Shown one piece after another: positions 47,759 through 57,803 of a DNA stretch of 64,000 nt (its first letter is position 1; each line of letters begins with the position of its first letter). A model generated the notes under the pieces. It was not told the origin of the DNA, ran no database searches, and saw nothing but the letters and a program-made list of their open reading frames with translations. Source of the DNA: Prochlorococcus sp. AG-347-K19 (GTDB taxonomy: Bacteria; Cyanobacteriota; Cyanobacteriia; PCC-6307; Cyanobiaceae); the NCBI GenBank assembly GCA_003281335.1, contig QCCG01000001.1, forward strand, positions 124,001 to 188,000. Reading direction: 5' to 3'. The translations under genes and the position numbers were made by a program.

Positions 47759-48286
47759 TTAATCCCACCCATAATAAATAAATCTTTCACACCTTTTTGA
47801 AGGTATAAAAAAACCTTCAGCAGCTCCTAATATTTTATTCATCTCTGTTGTTCTACCTCCGAATCTTCCATCTGTTTTTGAGTCATTTGTAGATAATGAG
47901 TAATAGTATCCGACTCCAAATCTAGGAAACATAATTTTATCCCTCCCTTTCTTTTGATATTCCTTTGGTGTTCCTCTCCCCGATTGTGTTCCAATAATAT
48001 TGACTACTGGACCGCTAGCTATTGAAACTTGCTTTTCAGAAGGGTCTTTTTTTATTTTGTATATGTAAAAGTATTGTCCCCCATATCCATTACTTATTCC
48101 TGTTTCGAAATTCAGAACTGGCTTATCTTTATAATTAATTGTTCCTCTACCAACAGAATTATATTCTCCATTAATAACCTCAATAGTTACATCTGGATAA
48201 TATTCACTAACAAAATTACAGGTATCAGCTGCATAAGCTGAAGGGATTAAACCTAATAAAAAAGATGTAAATAATAACCGTTTCAT
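47759..48286 (-). CDS. Exported protein, 175 residues
   Basis: Signal peptide KRLLFTSFLLGLIPSAYA (cleavage near 19). The mature part is rich in Gly, Tyr and beta-strand-type sequence (GGQYFYIYKI, FGVGYYYSLST), with two Cys (DTCNFV near the start, KRCERF near the end) that could tie the ends together. No domain recognised. Middle gene of the secreted group. Confidence 0.55.
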   Translation of the reverse strand: MKRLLFTSFLLGLIPSAYAADTCNFVSEYYPDVTIEVINGEYNSVGRGTINYKDKPVLNFETGISNGYGGQYFYIYKIKKDPSEKQVSIASGPVVNIIGTQSGRGTPKEYQKKGRDKIMFPRFGVGYYYSLSTNDSKTDGRFGGRTTEMNKILGAAEGFFIPSKRCERFIYYGWD

Positions 48287-48694
48287 TTATATTTCATCCA
48301 GACTTCTTGTTAACCAACCATTTTCAGTACAGATTCCATATCCATAATCCATATACCCACCACCACGACGAAGTACAGGTTTTGGGTCTGCTTTTTTTCG
48401 AGCTTGTATATGATCTTCGGAACACCAATACCTACCACCAGCTTTCATTATTCCTTTCCTGATAATTTTTGCAGGAACATCAGTTTTTACAAAGCAAGCA
48501 CCATCAATTCTTATTTTACAAATATCATCATTTACTCGATCGGCAGAGTTAGTGAAATAGTAGAAAAATCCATCATCACCTATCGTGCCTGAGTAAGAAG
48601 AAGGAGGTCTGACATGTACATAATAAATACGATTTTTTTCTGCCAATACAGGACTTGAAAATAATAGAAGTCCAAGAAGTAACAAGCGTTTCAT
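48287..48694 (-). CDS. Exported Cys-rich protein, about 135 residues
   Basis: The ATG at 48694 (MKRLLLLGLLLFSSPVLAE) gives a classic signal peptide; the frame stays open to 48742, which would add 16 non-signal residues. The mature part has four Cys (DDICKI, GACFVK, RYWCSE, GICTEN) and Gly-rich stretches, so two disulfides are likely. No domain recognised. First gene of the secreted group; 1 bp separates it from the next gene. Confidence 0.55.
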   Translation of the reverse strand: MKRLLLLGLLLFSSPVLAEKNRIYYVHVRPPSSYSGTIGDDGFFYYFTNSADRVNDDICKIRIDGACFVKTDVPAKIIRKGIMKAGGRYWCSEDHIQARKKADPKPVLRRGGGYMDYGYGICTENGWLTRSLDEI

Positions 48695-48810
48695 TAAATT
48701 TTCTCTTACATTTTTAAAGAAAACTTTAATTGGATGTGCCAATTTTAGGTTTGGTTACTTATATTGCCAAAACAATTTATTCTGCGCAAGAAGTAAATTT
48801 TATTATTTTT

Positions 48811-49872
48811 TTATTCAAAGTGATAAGGTCTATGGTCATTAACCTTGAATCTTATTTGTGATTCACTAATGGATATGTATTTATTTGCTAATTCAGGATC
48901 AAATCTTAATAAAGCATTTTTGGTAATTTGTTTCTTTTTTTTTCTTTTCCAAGAACATATATCTTTTATTCCTTGGTTTTCTCCAACTAAAACTTTTAAT
49001 TTATTTTCAAGTAACTTTTTCTTTAATTCAAATGGTTGAAGTTCAACATGAGCATCAAGCCAAATTGAGTGTAATTTTATTAAATCTTTATTCCTATTTA
49101 TTGAATCAAATGAATCTTCTCTAATAAATTTTTGGCTTTCAATCAGATCTACTAATTTTTTAACTTCTTCACTTTTTTTATTTTTTAAATCTTTTTTTAT
49201 GGTGAAATTTGATGTTATAACTTCCACTGATAGTGCTTCAAAAATATCTGGATGATCTTTTTCAAAATTTACTTTATCAAAGTTTTCTTGTGGTTTTATT
49301 TTTTCATAAAAACAAATTCCCTCTATATCTCGGTAAAAACTTTTATCAAAAGATCGAAGTTTTAACTTTGCTAATTCTTTCTCATTTTTTATTTTTATAA
49401 TTGATTGCTTTGTCTCTAGTAATTCACGATGGATATCTTTTTCTTCGGATGATGGTTTTAATTCTTCTCCATTATCTTCAATTAATGCATATTGATTTAT
49501 TAATAAATTATCTTTAATTTGAGCTTCTAAATCTTTATTGATTTCTTTAGTTAACTCTACATATGGCCCTATTCCATATTCTCCATAATTAAACCATTCT
49601 CCGTGGATTCTATACTTTGCCAATCTTTGATGGACAAGTGATTCTAGTGTTGAAACTTGTGCAAGGGTTTTAACTTCTGCTTCAACAATTATTTCTCTTG
49701 GATTACCGGTTTGATGTTCTTTTCTTCTTTCAAAAGATGATCTCCCATCATCATTACCTTTTACAAGACCAATCTTCACGTACGGACCACATGGATAACC
49801 ATATAGGTCTCTTTCAGTCATGAAATAAATAAAACCAATATTTTGTTTTAAATCACTATTTTTAAGATCCAA
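48811..49872 (-). CDS. GIY-YIG/T5orf172 (MUG113-type) nuclease-like protein
   Basis: A 353-residue protein with an N-terminal nuclease-like domain: GFIYFMTERD, GPYVKIGLVKG, SSFERRKEHQTGNPREI, an Arg/Glu pair in TLESLVHQRLAKYRI, and GEWFNYGEY (GIY-YIG/MUG113 motif order). The remainder is a long charged helical region with coiled coil (LLETKQSIIKIKNEKELAKL) and a basic patch KRKKKKQITKNALLRF. It is transcribed divergently from the defence operon, 129 bp away, and could share a control region with it. Confidence 0.72.
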   Translation of the reverse strand: MDLKNSDLKQNIGFIYFMTERDLYGYPCGPYVKIGLVKGNDDGRSSFERRKEHQTGNPREIIVEAEVKTLAQVSTLESLVHQRLAKYRIHGEWFNYGEYGIGPYVELTKEINKDLEAQIKDNLLINQYALIEDNGEELKPSSEEKDIHRELLETKQSIIKIKNEKELAKLKLRSFDKSFYRDIEGICFYEKIKPQENFDKVNFEKDHPDIFEALSVEVITSNFTIKKDLKNKKSEEVKKLVDLIESQKFIREDSFDSINRNKDLIKLHSIWLDAHVELQPFELKKKLLENKLKVLVGENQGIKDICSWKRKKKKQITKNALLRFDPELANKYISISESQIRFKVNDHRPYHFE

Positions 49873-50001
49873 TTTTTATTAACTTAAATTTTCGGGTCAA
49901 GGTTGAGGGTTACTGTTTTTTAAAAAAAGAAGAAATATTGTTGATATTTTTAAATAATCCTAGTCTAATAAATTATCAATTAAATTCTTTGTTTCTAAAA
50001 A

Positions 50002-52920
50002 ATGACAAAGGCAATATTAGCCCCTGGAGCAAGAATTGAATGTCGAAGTGCCGAATGGTTGGTAAGAAGCATAAGTCGTAGCTCTGATGGACAACAGATT
50101 ATAGATGTAGTTGGGATTTCTCCTTTTTTACGAGAAAAAGAAGCAAAGTTTTTAGTAGATGTGGAGAAGGCAGCAGGTGGTTTTAAAGTCTTACAGCCTG
50201 AGTTTACTGAACTGGTTCAAGATAATTCACCTCAATTTAGAGATAGTCTTCTTTTTATAGAATCCCATTTGCGACGTACAGTTCCTACAGATGGATCTAT
50301 TGCAGTTGGAGACAGAGCTGCAATGGATGCTTTGCCTTATCAACTGGAACCTGCAGCAAAAGCATTAGCGATGCCTCGCCAACGTCTCCTTATCGCTGAT
50401 GCTGTTGGACTAGGCAAAACTTTAGAGTGTGGGATTCTTTGTAGTGAATTAATTAGACGTTCTCGGGGTAAAAGGATACTTATAGTAACCACTAAAAGCA
50501 TGCTTATACAATTTCAGAAGGAATTCTGGACGCGTTTTTCAATACCTCTTGTTCGCCTCGACTCTATCGGTATTCAAAGAATACGGCAACATATACCAAC
50601 TAATCAAAATCCTTTTCATTATTACGATAAGACGATCATCTCAATAGATACATTAAAAAATGATCGTGATTACAGGTTTTATCTTGATAATGCTAGCTGG
50701 GATATTATCGTAATTGATGAATGTCAGAATGTTGCAGAGCGTGCCAGAGGTTCACAAAAGAGCCAAAGGGCTAAGTTGGCGGAGAGATTAGCGACTAGAT
50801 CAGAGACATTAATTTTGCTTTCGGCTACACCTCATGATGGCAAACCAGAAAGTTTTGCGAGCCTTATGAATATGCTGGACCCAACAGCTATAGCCAATCC
50901 AAGTAAATATACCAAGGAAGATATTAAAGATCTCTATGTTCGTAGGTTTCGTAAGGATGTGATCGATGATCTTCGTAGTAATGTTAAAAACCGAGATACT
51001 AAATATGTTGACTGTGTAGCAACCAACATTGAAGAGTGTGTTTTTGCTCAGCTGAAGGACCTTAAATTGCCTGATACAGATAGTAAAGCTAAAGCAGGCC
51101 AGCTTTTTAAAACGACACTAGCCAAAAGCCTTCTTTCGAGTCCTATGGCTGCGCTTGAAACAGTCCTAAATCGTCTTAAGCGTTTAGAATTTTCATCGAT
51201 TGATTTTTCAGATGATATTGATGTCTTGAAAAAACTCTCATCATTATTGGAGGTAATTAGTAAATCTGATTTCTCAAAATATCAGCGTCTTTTAGAGCTG
51301 ATTAAATCAGATTGGAAATGGAATGGTAAGGATCCTAAAGACAGAATTTTGATTTTTACAGGTCGTCGTGAAACCCAGCGATTTTTAGTAGAAAACTTGG
51401 CATATGATCTTGGAATCGAGGATGAAGCGGTGATGTCAATTGACGGGTCTATGCAGGATGTTCTGCTTACTGAGTTGGTTGAGAAATTTGCGCAAGAAAG
51501 AGAAAAGTTAAGGATCTTAATAGCTACTGAAGTGGCTTCAGAAGGGATTAATCTCCACTATCTTTGTCATCGTCTTTTGCATTTTGATATTCCTTGGTCC
51601 TTAATGACATTGCAACAACGTAATGGAAGAATAGATCGCTATGGTCAAAAGCAGCAACCACAGATTCGCTATTTTCTAACCAAATCGAATAGTGAAGGTA
51701 TGGGAGATGCAGATAAGATCTTGCGATTACTTATTAATAAAGATCTACAAGCTCAGCAAAATATAGGTGATCCATCAGTTTTCTTGAGATTTTTTGATAT
51801 TGAAAAAGAAGAAGAAGAAATTAGTAAGGCTTTCGAGGAAGGTAATTATGTTGGTCTTGAAAAACGTATGAATGATAATGCAAAAAATTTTCAAGGAAAA
51901 AGTAGTGATTTGAATTTATACGAGGAGATGTTTGGGATTGAACCCAGTAAAAAAAATGAAACTGATTGTGAAATAAAAAATTCAAAATTTAAAGTCAACA
52001 GAAAAGCTCCTTTTAGTCTCTTCCCCAGTCTCTGGAATTATATAAATTGTGCTTTAGAGACTGAAAATCATCGAACGAATAAGAGAAATGATCATCTTGA
52101 TTTTAATATCTTTGAAGAACAGGAACGCTTGGAAATTACTCCTCCAAAAGATCTTGAACGACGTTATGAGAGCTACCCAAAAGAACTACGCCCCCCAAAA
52201 GGAGAACGCTTGGTACTTTCTACCGATTCTTATATTCTTCAAAAAGCCCTAGAAAAGGCACGTAGGCAAGATAATATCAGGCCAGAATTAGAATATCTTT
52301 GGGATTTACATCCAATTGTTGATTGGTTGGTAGATAGAGGTCAAATCATCTTTCAAAGGCACTGTGCACCAGTTCTTAACATTAGAGAAAAACTTACGCC
52401 TGGGGAAGTAATTATGGTCCTTCAAGGGACTATCCCTAATCAAAAAGGTAATCCTGTGATACAAGAATGGGTGGCGGTTCGTTTTTTAGGATCTGGCTTA
52501 AGGGTTGAATCAGTAGGTCCCTTTGAAACTATCGCAAAAAAACTTAAACTTGGATCCAATTTATATCCTAATTCTGGAGGCTTGATCCCTAGTTCCTTGT
52601 ATCAACAACGACAAGTTGCTGTTGATGCTGCTCATCGTTATCTTGTGGATAAGCAAGAAGACTGGCGTCAAAAAATGAAGCCAGAGTTGGAGCTTCAAAG
52701 AGAAAGATTAAAACGTTTAAGAGGGCTTCAAACAGAACAACTAGAAATTTCTTTTGAAAATGATAAACGAAGAAACGAGATTAAGAACAAAGATCTCTTT
52801 AACCAAAAAAAAATTATCGACCGCCGTTTTGATGATCACGAAAATTTTATGCAAAATGTGATGTCAATAGAGCCAGCACCTTACCTCAAGTTAATTGCAG
52901 TATTTTATAGAGAGGTTTGA
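50002..52920 (+). CDS. SNF2-family helicase/ATPase, DrmD-like
   Basis: The 972-residue superfamily 2 motor has Walker A ADAVGLGKT with Lys139, Walker B variant DECQ at 239-242 (usual DEAH/DEGH), motif III SAT at 274-276 and motif VI QQRNGRIDRYGQ at 538-549. IATEVASEGINLH is motif V. The C-terminal 400 residues are charged and end in a coiled coil. In class 1 DISARM, DrmD is an SNF2-like ATPase encoded next to the methyltransferase DrmMI. It starts the operon; the methyltransferase follows after 3 bp. Codon use (many CGT/CGC, CTT/CTC) differs from neighbouring AT-rich genes. Confidence 0.82.
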   Translation: MTKAILAPGARIECRSAEWLVRSISRSSDGQQIIDVVGISPFLREKEAKFLVDVEKAAGGFKVLQPEFTELVQDNSPQFRDSLLFIESHLRRTVPTDGSIAVGDRAAMDALPYQLEPAAKALAMPRQRLLIADAVGLGKTLECGILCSELIRRSRGKRILIVTTKSMLIQFQKEFWTRFSIPLVRLDSIGIQRIRQHIPTNQNPFHYYDKTIISIDTLKNDRDYRFYLDNASWDIIVIDECQNVAERARGSQKSQRAKLAERLATRSETLILLSATPHDGKPESFASLMNMLDPTAIANPSKYTKEDIKDLYVRRFRKDVIDDLRSNVKNRDTKYVDCVATNIEECVFAQLKDLKLPDTDSKAKAGQLFKTTLAKSLLSSPMAALETVLNRLKRLEFSSIDFSDDIDVLKKLSSLLEVISKSDFSKYQRLLELIKSDWKWNGKDPKDRILIFTGRRETQRFLVENLAYDLGIEDEAVMSIDGSMQDVLLTELVEKFAQEREKLRILIATEVASEGINLHYLCHRLLHFDIPWSLMTLQQRNGRIDRYGQKQQPQIRYFLTKSNSEGMGDADKILRLLINKDLQAQQNIGDPSVFLRFFDIEKEEEEISKAFEEGNYVGLEKRMNDNAKNFQGKSSDLNLYEEMFGIEPSKKNETDCEIKNSKFKVNRKAPFSLFPSLWNYINCALETENHRTNKRNDHLDFNIFEEQERLEITPPKDLERRYESYPKELRPPKGERLVLSTDSYILQKALEKARRQDNIRPELEYLWDLHPIVDWLVDRGQIIFQRHCAPVLNIREKLTPGEVIMVLQGTIPNQKGNPVIQEWVAVRFLGSGLRVESVGPFETIAKKLKLGSNLYPNSGGLIPSSLYQQRQVAVDAAHRYLVDKQEDWRQKMKPELELQRERLKRLRGLQTEQLEISFENDKRRNEIKNKDLFNQKKIIDRRFDDHENFMQNVMSIEPAPYLKLIAVFYREV

Positions 52921-52923
52921 TCA

Positions 52924-55900
52924 ATGGTATTACCAGGGATTATCAATATTAACGAGTTTTATTCGGATTACTACCTTGATACTATCTTAACTGAAGATCT
53001 TAAAAAAGTTAGTAGGCGTTGGAATGAAGAGGCTAATGCTAAGTTGATAGAGAATCCCCATGAAGATTTTAATACACCAGAAAAGCAGTTCAAAGAGATT
53101 AGAAAATTCTGGCGCAAACTTCGAGAAGTAGAGCGCGGCATAAAGAAAAATCCCAGCGAGAGACTTTCTTCGCAGAGAGAAATCCTTTTTAAACCTTTGT
53201 GCGAGGTGCTTGGTTATAAATTTACATTTAAAGCGGAGCCAGTTCTTGTTGGTGGAAAGGCCTATCAAATCCCTCTAATTGGAGAAGTTAAAAATAATAA
53301 AGATGAACCTTATCTTTGGTTAGTGGAGTGTTTTAATCCTGGAGATGAAAATGCTGATCCATTAGAACTATTTATTGCAAACACTTGGGGGTGTCAGATT
53401 TGTGACCCCTCACTTGGTTATGTTCTTGATAATGAGAATTGGGAAGTATTAATTGGAGAAAAGATTTTTGGGCAAGAATTACCTCCTCGTTGGATAATTG
53501 CCGTGAGTCGAGACCAACTTATATTGATTGATCGACAGAAATGGGCATCATCTCGTATGATCCGGTTTGATCTCGATATATTATTTAGCGAATATAATCC
53601 TGATGCCTTATTAGCTGCAGTAACTCTTCTTCATAAAGATCATACCTGCCCAGATGATGGTGGAACTCCTTATCTTGATGATCTAGATGAGAATAGTCAT
53701 AAACATGCTCATGAAATTAGTGATGACCTAAAGTATGCCCTCCGAAAGTCTATCGAACTAATAGGTAACGAAACAATATACTGGCGAAAAACACGTAATG
53801 AGGCGATTTTTAAGGGTAAAACTGATGCTGATCAACTAACCCTTGAATGTCTCAGGTATATGTATCGTCTTCTTTTCCTTTTTTATATTGAAAGTCGCCC
53901 TGATCTTGGATATGCACCAATGAGAAGTGACCTTTATCGATTGGGCTATAGTCTAGAGAGTCTGAGGGAGATGGATTCAGCTGAACTTAATAGCGAAGAA
54001 GATAAAGAAAGCTTTTATATAAGTGATTCACTTGATCGTTTGTTCAAAATGATTTGGGAAGGTTATCCAAAAAATGATAATCCTAAAGAACAGATGTTAC
54101 TAAATGAAGCTGAAGAAATATTTTATGATAGCTTTCGCCTGACTCCACTAAAGTCTCATTTATTTGACCCAGAGCGTCTCCCTACTCTTAAGCGAGTACG
54201 TTTCCGTAACTTAATAATGCGTGAAGTTATCGAGCTAATGTCTCTTACAAAGAAGGGTAAGAGTAAACGACGTGGTCGTGTAAGTTATTCTCAACTAGGA
54301 ATTAACCAACTTGGAGCTGTCTATGAGGCTCTATTGAGCTTTCGTGGATTTTTTGCAGAGGAGGAACTTTTTGAAGTTCAGCAAATACATAAGAAGGTAA
54401 AAACTGATAGTAAAAGTAAGGATGACAGTTCTTCTGAACAAATTGATCGTAATCAATCAATAGATCGCGAATCAGTTCATGATGATTTAAAAGTTGGTTA
54501 CTTTGTTACATCAGATAAACTGAGAGCTTATAAGTCAGGAGAAATTATTCTTGACCCTATTAGTGGTCATCCTAAAAGCTACTCCAAAGGTAGTTTTATC
54601 TATCGCTTGGCGGGAAGGGATCGAGCAAAAAGTGCAAGTTATTATACTCCTGAATCTCTAACCAGCTGTCTTGTTAATTTCGCAGTCAAGGATCTTCTAA
54701 TTGGTAAAACAGCTGAAGAAATTCTCTCCCTAAAGATATGCGAACCTGCCATGGGTTCTGCGGCATTTTTGAATGAAGTTATCAATCAGCTTGCTCAAGC
54801 TTATTTAGATTTACGCCAAAAGGAGAAGGGTAAGAGAATTTCAACAGAAAATTTTCCCATAGAACTACAGAAGGTAAAAATGCGACTAGCTGATCAAAAT
54901 GTTTTCGGTGTTGACCTCAATCCCGTAGCAATTGAGCTAGCAGAAGTAAGTCTTTGGTTAAATAGTATTTTTGCTCCTGAAATGGGACGAGCTTTCATTC
55001 CATGGTTTAGTCAGCAGCTCATATGTGGAAACTCCTTGATTGGTGCCCGCAGGCAGATATATAGAATTAATCAACTTCCTACTAGGAAATCTCATTTTTT
55101 AAAAACAAATAAGCTCTGGTATGAAGTTCATCCAGAAGTCTTAAATTGGGATGACGAACTTCCAGAAGATGGAATTTTTCATTTCTTGTTGCCAGACCCG
55201 GGGATGGGTTCACATAACGATAAAGTTATAAAACAGCTAGAACCAGAAGCAATTGATCGTTGTAAAAAATGGAACAGGAGTTTTTGCGGGGAAATTTTTA
55301 CTGAATCACAAATTGCCCATTTACTGAGGCTTAGTAAACTTGTTGATTCTCTATGGAAGGAATGGGCAAAAGAACAAAAACAATTACGTTTGCGAACTAC
55401 AGATCCTTTACCAGTTTGGGAAGATCCAAAAATAAATAGTGATGATGCGTGGATACCCTTGAGATTTAAAGATCAGATACAAGAACAGGAGGTTTTGGGG
55501 AAAAATGTTTCAAATGCAAATGCACGTATTCGCCTTAAATTGGCGATGGACTATTGGGTAGCTCTTTGGTTTTGGCCATTAAGCGAAGTAAATTCTCTCC
55601 CATCTAGGGACTCCTGGTTGCTCGAGCTGAGTATGATATTGGGAGATCTGGAGCAGGGTATTACACCTGAGATAGGCCAGGGTAATATTTTTGCAGAAAC
55701 AAAACCTAAACAATTTGCAGTAAATTTTTCTGATCGTCATGGTTTTGTTAATGTGCAGAAGCTAATTTCTGAGTTCGATTCTCTTAAGCAAGTTGAACTC
55801 ATTTCCAATCGTGTTCGGCCCTTGCATTGGGATTTAGAATTTGCAGATCTTCTTCAGAGCGGAGGTTTCGATTTGATCGTAGGAAATCCTCCATGGTTAA

Positions 55901-57801
55901 AAGTAGAGTGGGAGGAAAAAGATTTGATTGGCGATTATGATCCTATGGTGCTTATTAGAAAAGTAAGTGCTAGTGAGCTTACAAAAAGAAGGAGCGAATC
56001 ATTATTGCTAAATTCTGAAATGAGGTCTTATTACTTAGAGGGATACGAAGAGAAGAATGGTACAAAGCAATTTTTAAATGCAATAACGAATTATTCATTA
56101 CTTAAAGGAACAAAGTCTAATCTATATAAGTGTTTTCTACCACTTACTTGGTATCTGTCTTCTCATGATGGTGTTCAAGCGCTTGTACATCCAGATGGTG
56201 TGTACGACGATCCTAAAGGTGGAAATCTAAGAAAGTTTATTTACCCAAGACTTCGCTATCGCTTTCAATTTCAAAATGAATTAAAACTATTTCATGAAAT
56301 TGATCATTCAATAAAATATAGTATTAATGTTTATGGTCGTAGAAGGGATCCAGAGTTTATAAATATTTCTAATTTATTCCATCCCAAAACTGTTAATGCC
56401 TCCTTTTCTCATAATGGTGAGGGAGAAGTGATGGGTATAAGAAATAAAGAAGGTCAATGGAGTACCTCTGGACATCTAGATCGTATTCTTAATTTAAATC
56501 AATCAAGCTTATCTTTATTTGCAAAACTTTACGATGAAACTGGGACTGCTCCAGAAATGGCTCGTTTACCATCACTGCATACAAAAAAGTTACTTGATGC
56601 TCTTGAAAAATTTGAGAATTCTGCAAAATGTCTCGGCGATTTATCAAAAACGGAAATATTTTCTACTAACCACTGGAATGAAACTGTCGCCCAGAAAGAT
56701 GGAACTATTATAAGAGAAACAAAGTTCCCATCCGACCCCTCAGATCTTATCTGGTCTGGCCCGCATTTTTACGTAGCAACTCCTTTTTATAAAACACCAA
56801 GAACAGTTTGTAATCTTAATAGTCACTATGATCTCCTAGACTTGTCTACGCTCCCAAATGAATATTTACCGCGTACAAACTATTGTCCAAACGTTGAAGT
56901 TTCAGAATATAAAGATCGTACGCCTAGAGTCCCATGGGCTGATAAAAAACCTATAACTGATTTTTACAGATTGTCTGCAAGGGCTATGCTTGGACCTTCA
57001 GCAGAGCGAACTTATATAAGCGCTATATGTCAAAAAAATATTGCACATATTAATGGAGTTCAATCAATTGTCTTTTCTTCTAGATCAAAATTAATTTCCC
57101 AAGCAGCTTTTGGCTCAAGTTTATTAGCTGACTTTTTTGTTAAATCTACAGGTCGATCAAATTTACATAATACATGGCAGTCTTTCCCTGTTTTTGAGTC
57201 GTCCACAACAACTGATCTTTATACTCTTCTTTTAAATTGTTTAACTCAGGGTTATGCTGATTTATGGAATGATTCATGGAAAGATGAATTTTTATCTCAT
57301 CGCTGGTCTAAATCAGATCCTCGCCTGCAGAATAGCCTTTTCAATAATCTCACATCGCAATGGCAATACAATTGCGCACTAAGAAGTGAATATACGAGAA
57401 GACAAGCATTAATAGAAATTGATGTAATAATAGCTCGTACTTTTGGTCTGACTCTTGAGGAACTGATAAATATTTATAAGGTACAGTTTCCTGTCATGAA
57501 TCAATATGAAAAAAATACTTGGTACGATCGTAACGGAAGAATTGTTTTTACAGTTAGCAAAGGACTTGTAGGAGTTGGATTCCCTCGTAAGGGAGAAACT
57601 AAAGGTTCAAAAAAAGGAATTGGGTGGGAAGATATTCACAGTATGACCTCTGGCAGTGTTTCACGGACTATTATCGATGAAACTCTCCCTGGTGGACCAA
57701 GAGAAAGAGTTATCGAATATATAGCCCCTTTCGATCGTTGCGATCGTGTTGAGGACTATAAGATTGCTTGGAGTTTTTTCGATAGAGAAGGAGTTAGATA
57801 A
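52924..57801 (+). CDS. Giant class I N6-adenine DNA methyltransferase, DrmMI-like
   Basis: A 1625-residue protein. Region 570-720 carries SASYYTPESLTSCLVN (gamma-class start), SAM-binding motif I at 606-614 (CEPAMGSAAF) and FGVDLNPVAIELAEVSLWLN. The catalytic motif IV NPPW is at 988-991, a long insertion of about 370 residues away. N-terminal residues 1-550 may contain a nuclease-like or recognition part (EVKNNKDEPYLWLVECFNPG); the C-terminal region should hold target recognition. DISARM DrmMI is such an adenine methyltransferase that marks host DNA. It is 3 bp after the helicase and 2 bp before the third gene. Confidence 0.82.
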   Translation: MVLPGIININEFYSDYYLDTILTEDLKKVSRRWNEEANAKLIENPHEDFNTPEKQFKEIRKFWRKLREVERGIKKNPSERLSSQREILFKPLCEVLGYKFTFKAEPVLVGGKAYQIPLIGEVKNNKDEPYLWLVECFNPGDENADPLELFIANTWGCQICDPSLGYVLDNENWEVLIGEKIFGQELPPRWIIAVSRDQLILIDRQKWASSRMIRFDLDILFSEYNPDALLAAVTLLHKDHTCPDDGGTPYLDDLDENSHKHAHEISDDLKYALRKSIELIGNETIYWRKTRNEAIFKGKTDADQLTLECLRYMYRLLFLFYIESRPDLGYAPMRSDLYRLGYSLESLREMDSAELNSEEDKESFYISDSLDRLFKMIWEGYPKNDNPKEQMLLNEAEEIFYDSFRLTPLKSHLFDPERLPTLKRVRFRNLIMREVIELMSLTKKGKSKRRGRVSYSQLGINQLGAVYEALLSFRGFFAEEELFEVQQIHKKVKTDSKSKDDSSSEQIDRNQSIDRESVHDDLKVGYFVTSDKLRAYKSGEIILDPISGHPKSYSKGSFIYRLAGRDRAKSASYYTPESLTSCLVNFAVKDLLIGKTAEEILSLKICEPAMGSAAFLNEVINQLAQAYLDLRQKEKGKRISTENFPIELQKVKMRLADQNVFGVDLNPVAIELAEVSLWLNSIFAPEMGRAFIPWFSQQLICGNSLIGARRQIYRINQLPTRKSHFLKTNKLWYEVHPEVLNWDDELPEDGIFHFLLPDPGMGSHNDKVIKQLEPEAIDRCKKWNRSFCGEIFTESQIAHLLRLSKLVDSLWKEWAKEQKQLRLRTTDPLPVWEDPKINSDDAWIPLRFKDQIQEQEVLGKNVSNANARIRLKLAMDYWVALWFWPLSEVNSLPSRDSWLLELSMILGDLEQGITPEIGQGNIFAETKPKQFAVNFSDRHGFVNVQKLISEFDSLKQVELISNRVRPLHWDLEFADLLQSGGFDLIVGNPPWLKVEWEEKDLIGDYDPMVLIRKVSASELTKRRSESLLLNSEMRSYYLEGYEEKNGTKQFLNAITNYSLLKGTKSNLYKCFLPLTWYLSSHDGVQALVHPDGVYDDPKGGNLRKFIYPRLRYRFQFQNELKLFHEIDHSIKYSINVYGRRRDPEFINISNLFHPKTVNASFSHNGEGEVMGIRNKEGQWSTSGHLDRILNLNQSSLSLFAKLYDETGTAPEMARLPSLHTKKLLDALEKFENSAKCLGDLSKTEIFSTNHWNETVAQKDGTIIRETKFPSDPSDLIWSGPHFYVATPFYKTPRTVCNLNSHYDLLDLSTLPNEYLPRTNYCPNVEVSEYKDRTPRVPWADKKPITDFYRLSARAMLGPSAERTYISAICQKNIAHINGVQSIVFSSRSKLISQAAFGSSLLADFFVKSTGRSNLHNTWQSFPVFESSTTTDLYTLLLNCLTQGYADLWNDSWKDEFLSHRWSKSDPRLQNSLFNNLTSQWQYNCALRSEYTRRQALIEIDVIIARTFGLTLEELINIYKVQFPVMNQYEKNTWYDRNGRIVFTVSKGLVGVGFPRKGETKGSKKGIGWEDIHSMTSGSVSRTIIDETLPGGPRERVIEYIAPFDRCDRVEDYKIAWSFFDREGVR

Positions 57802-57803
57802 TA

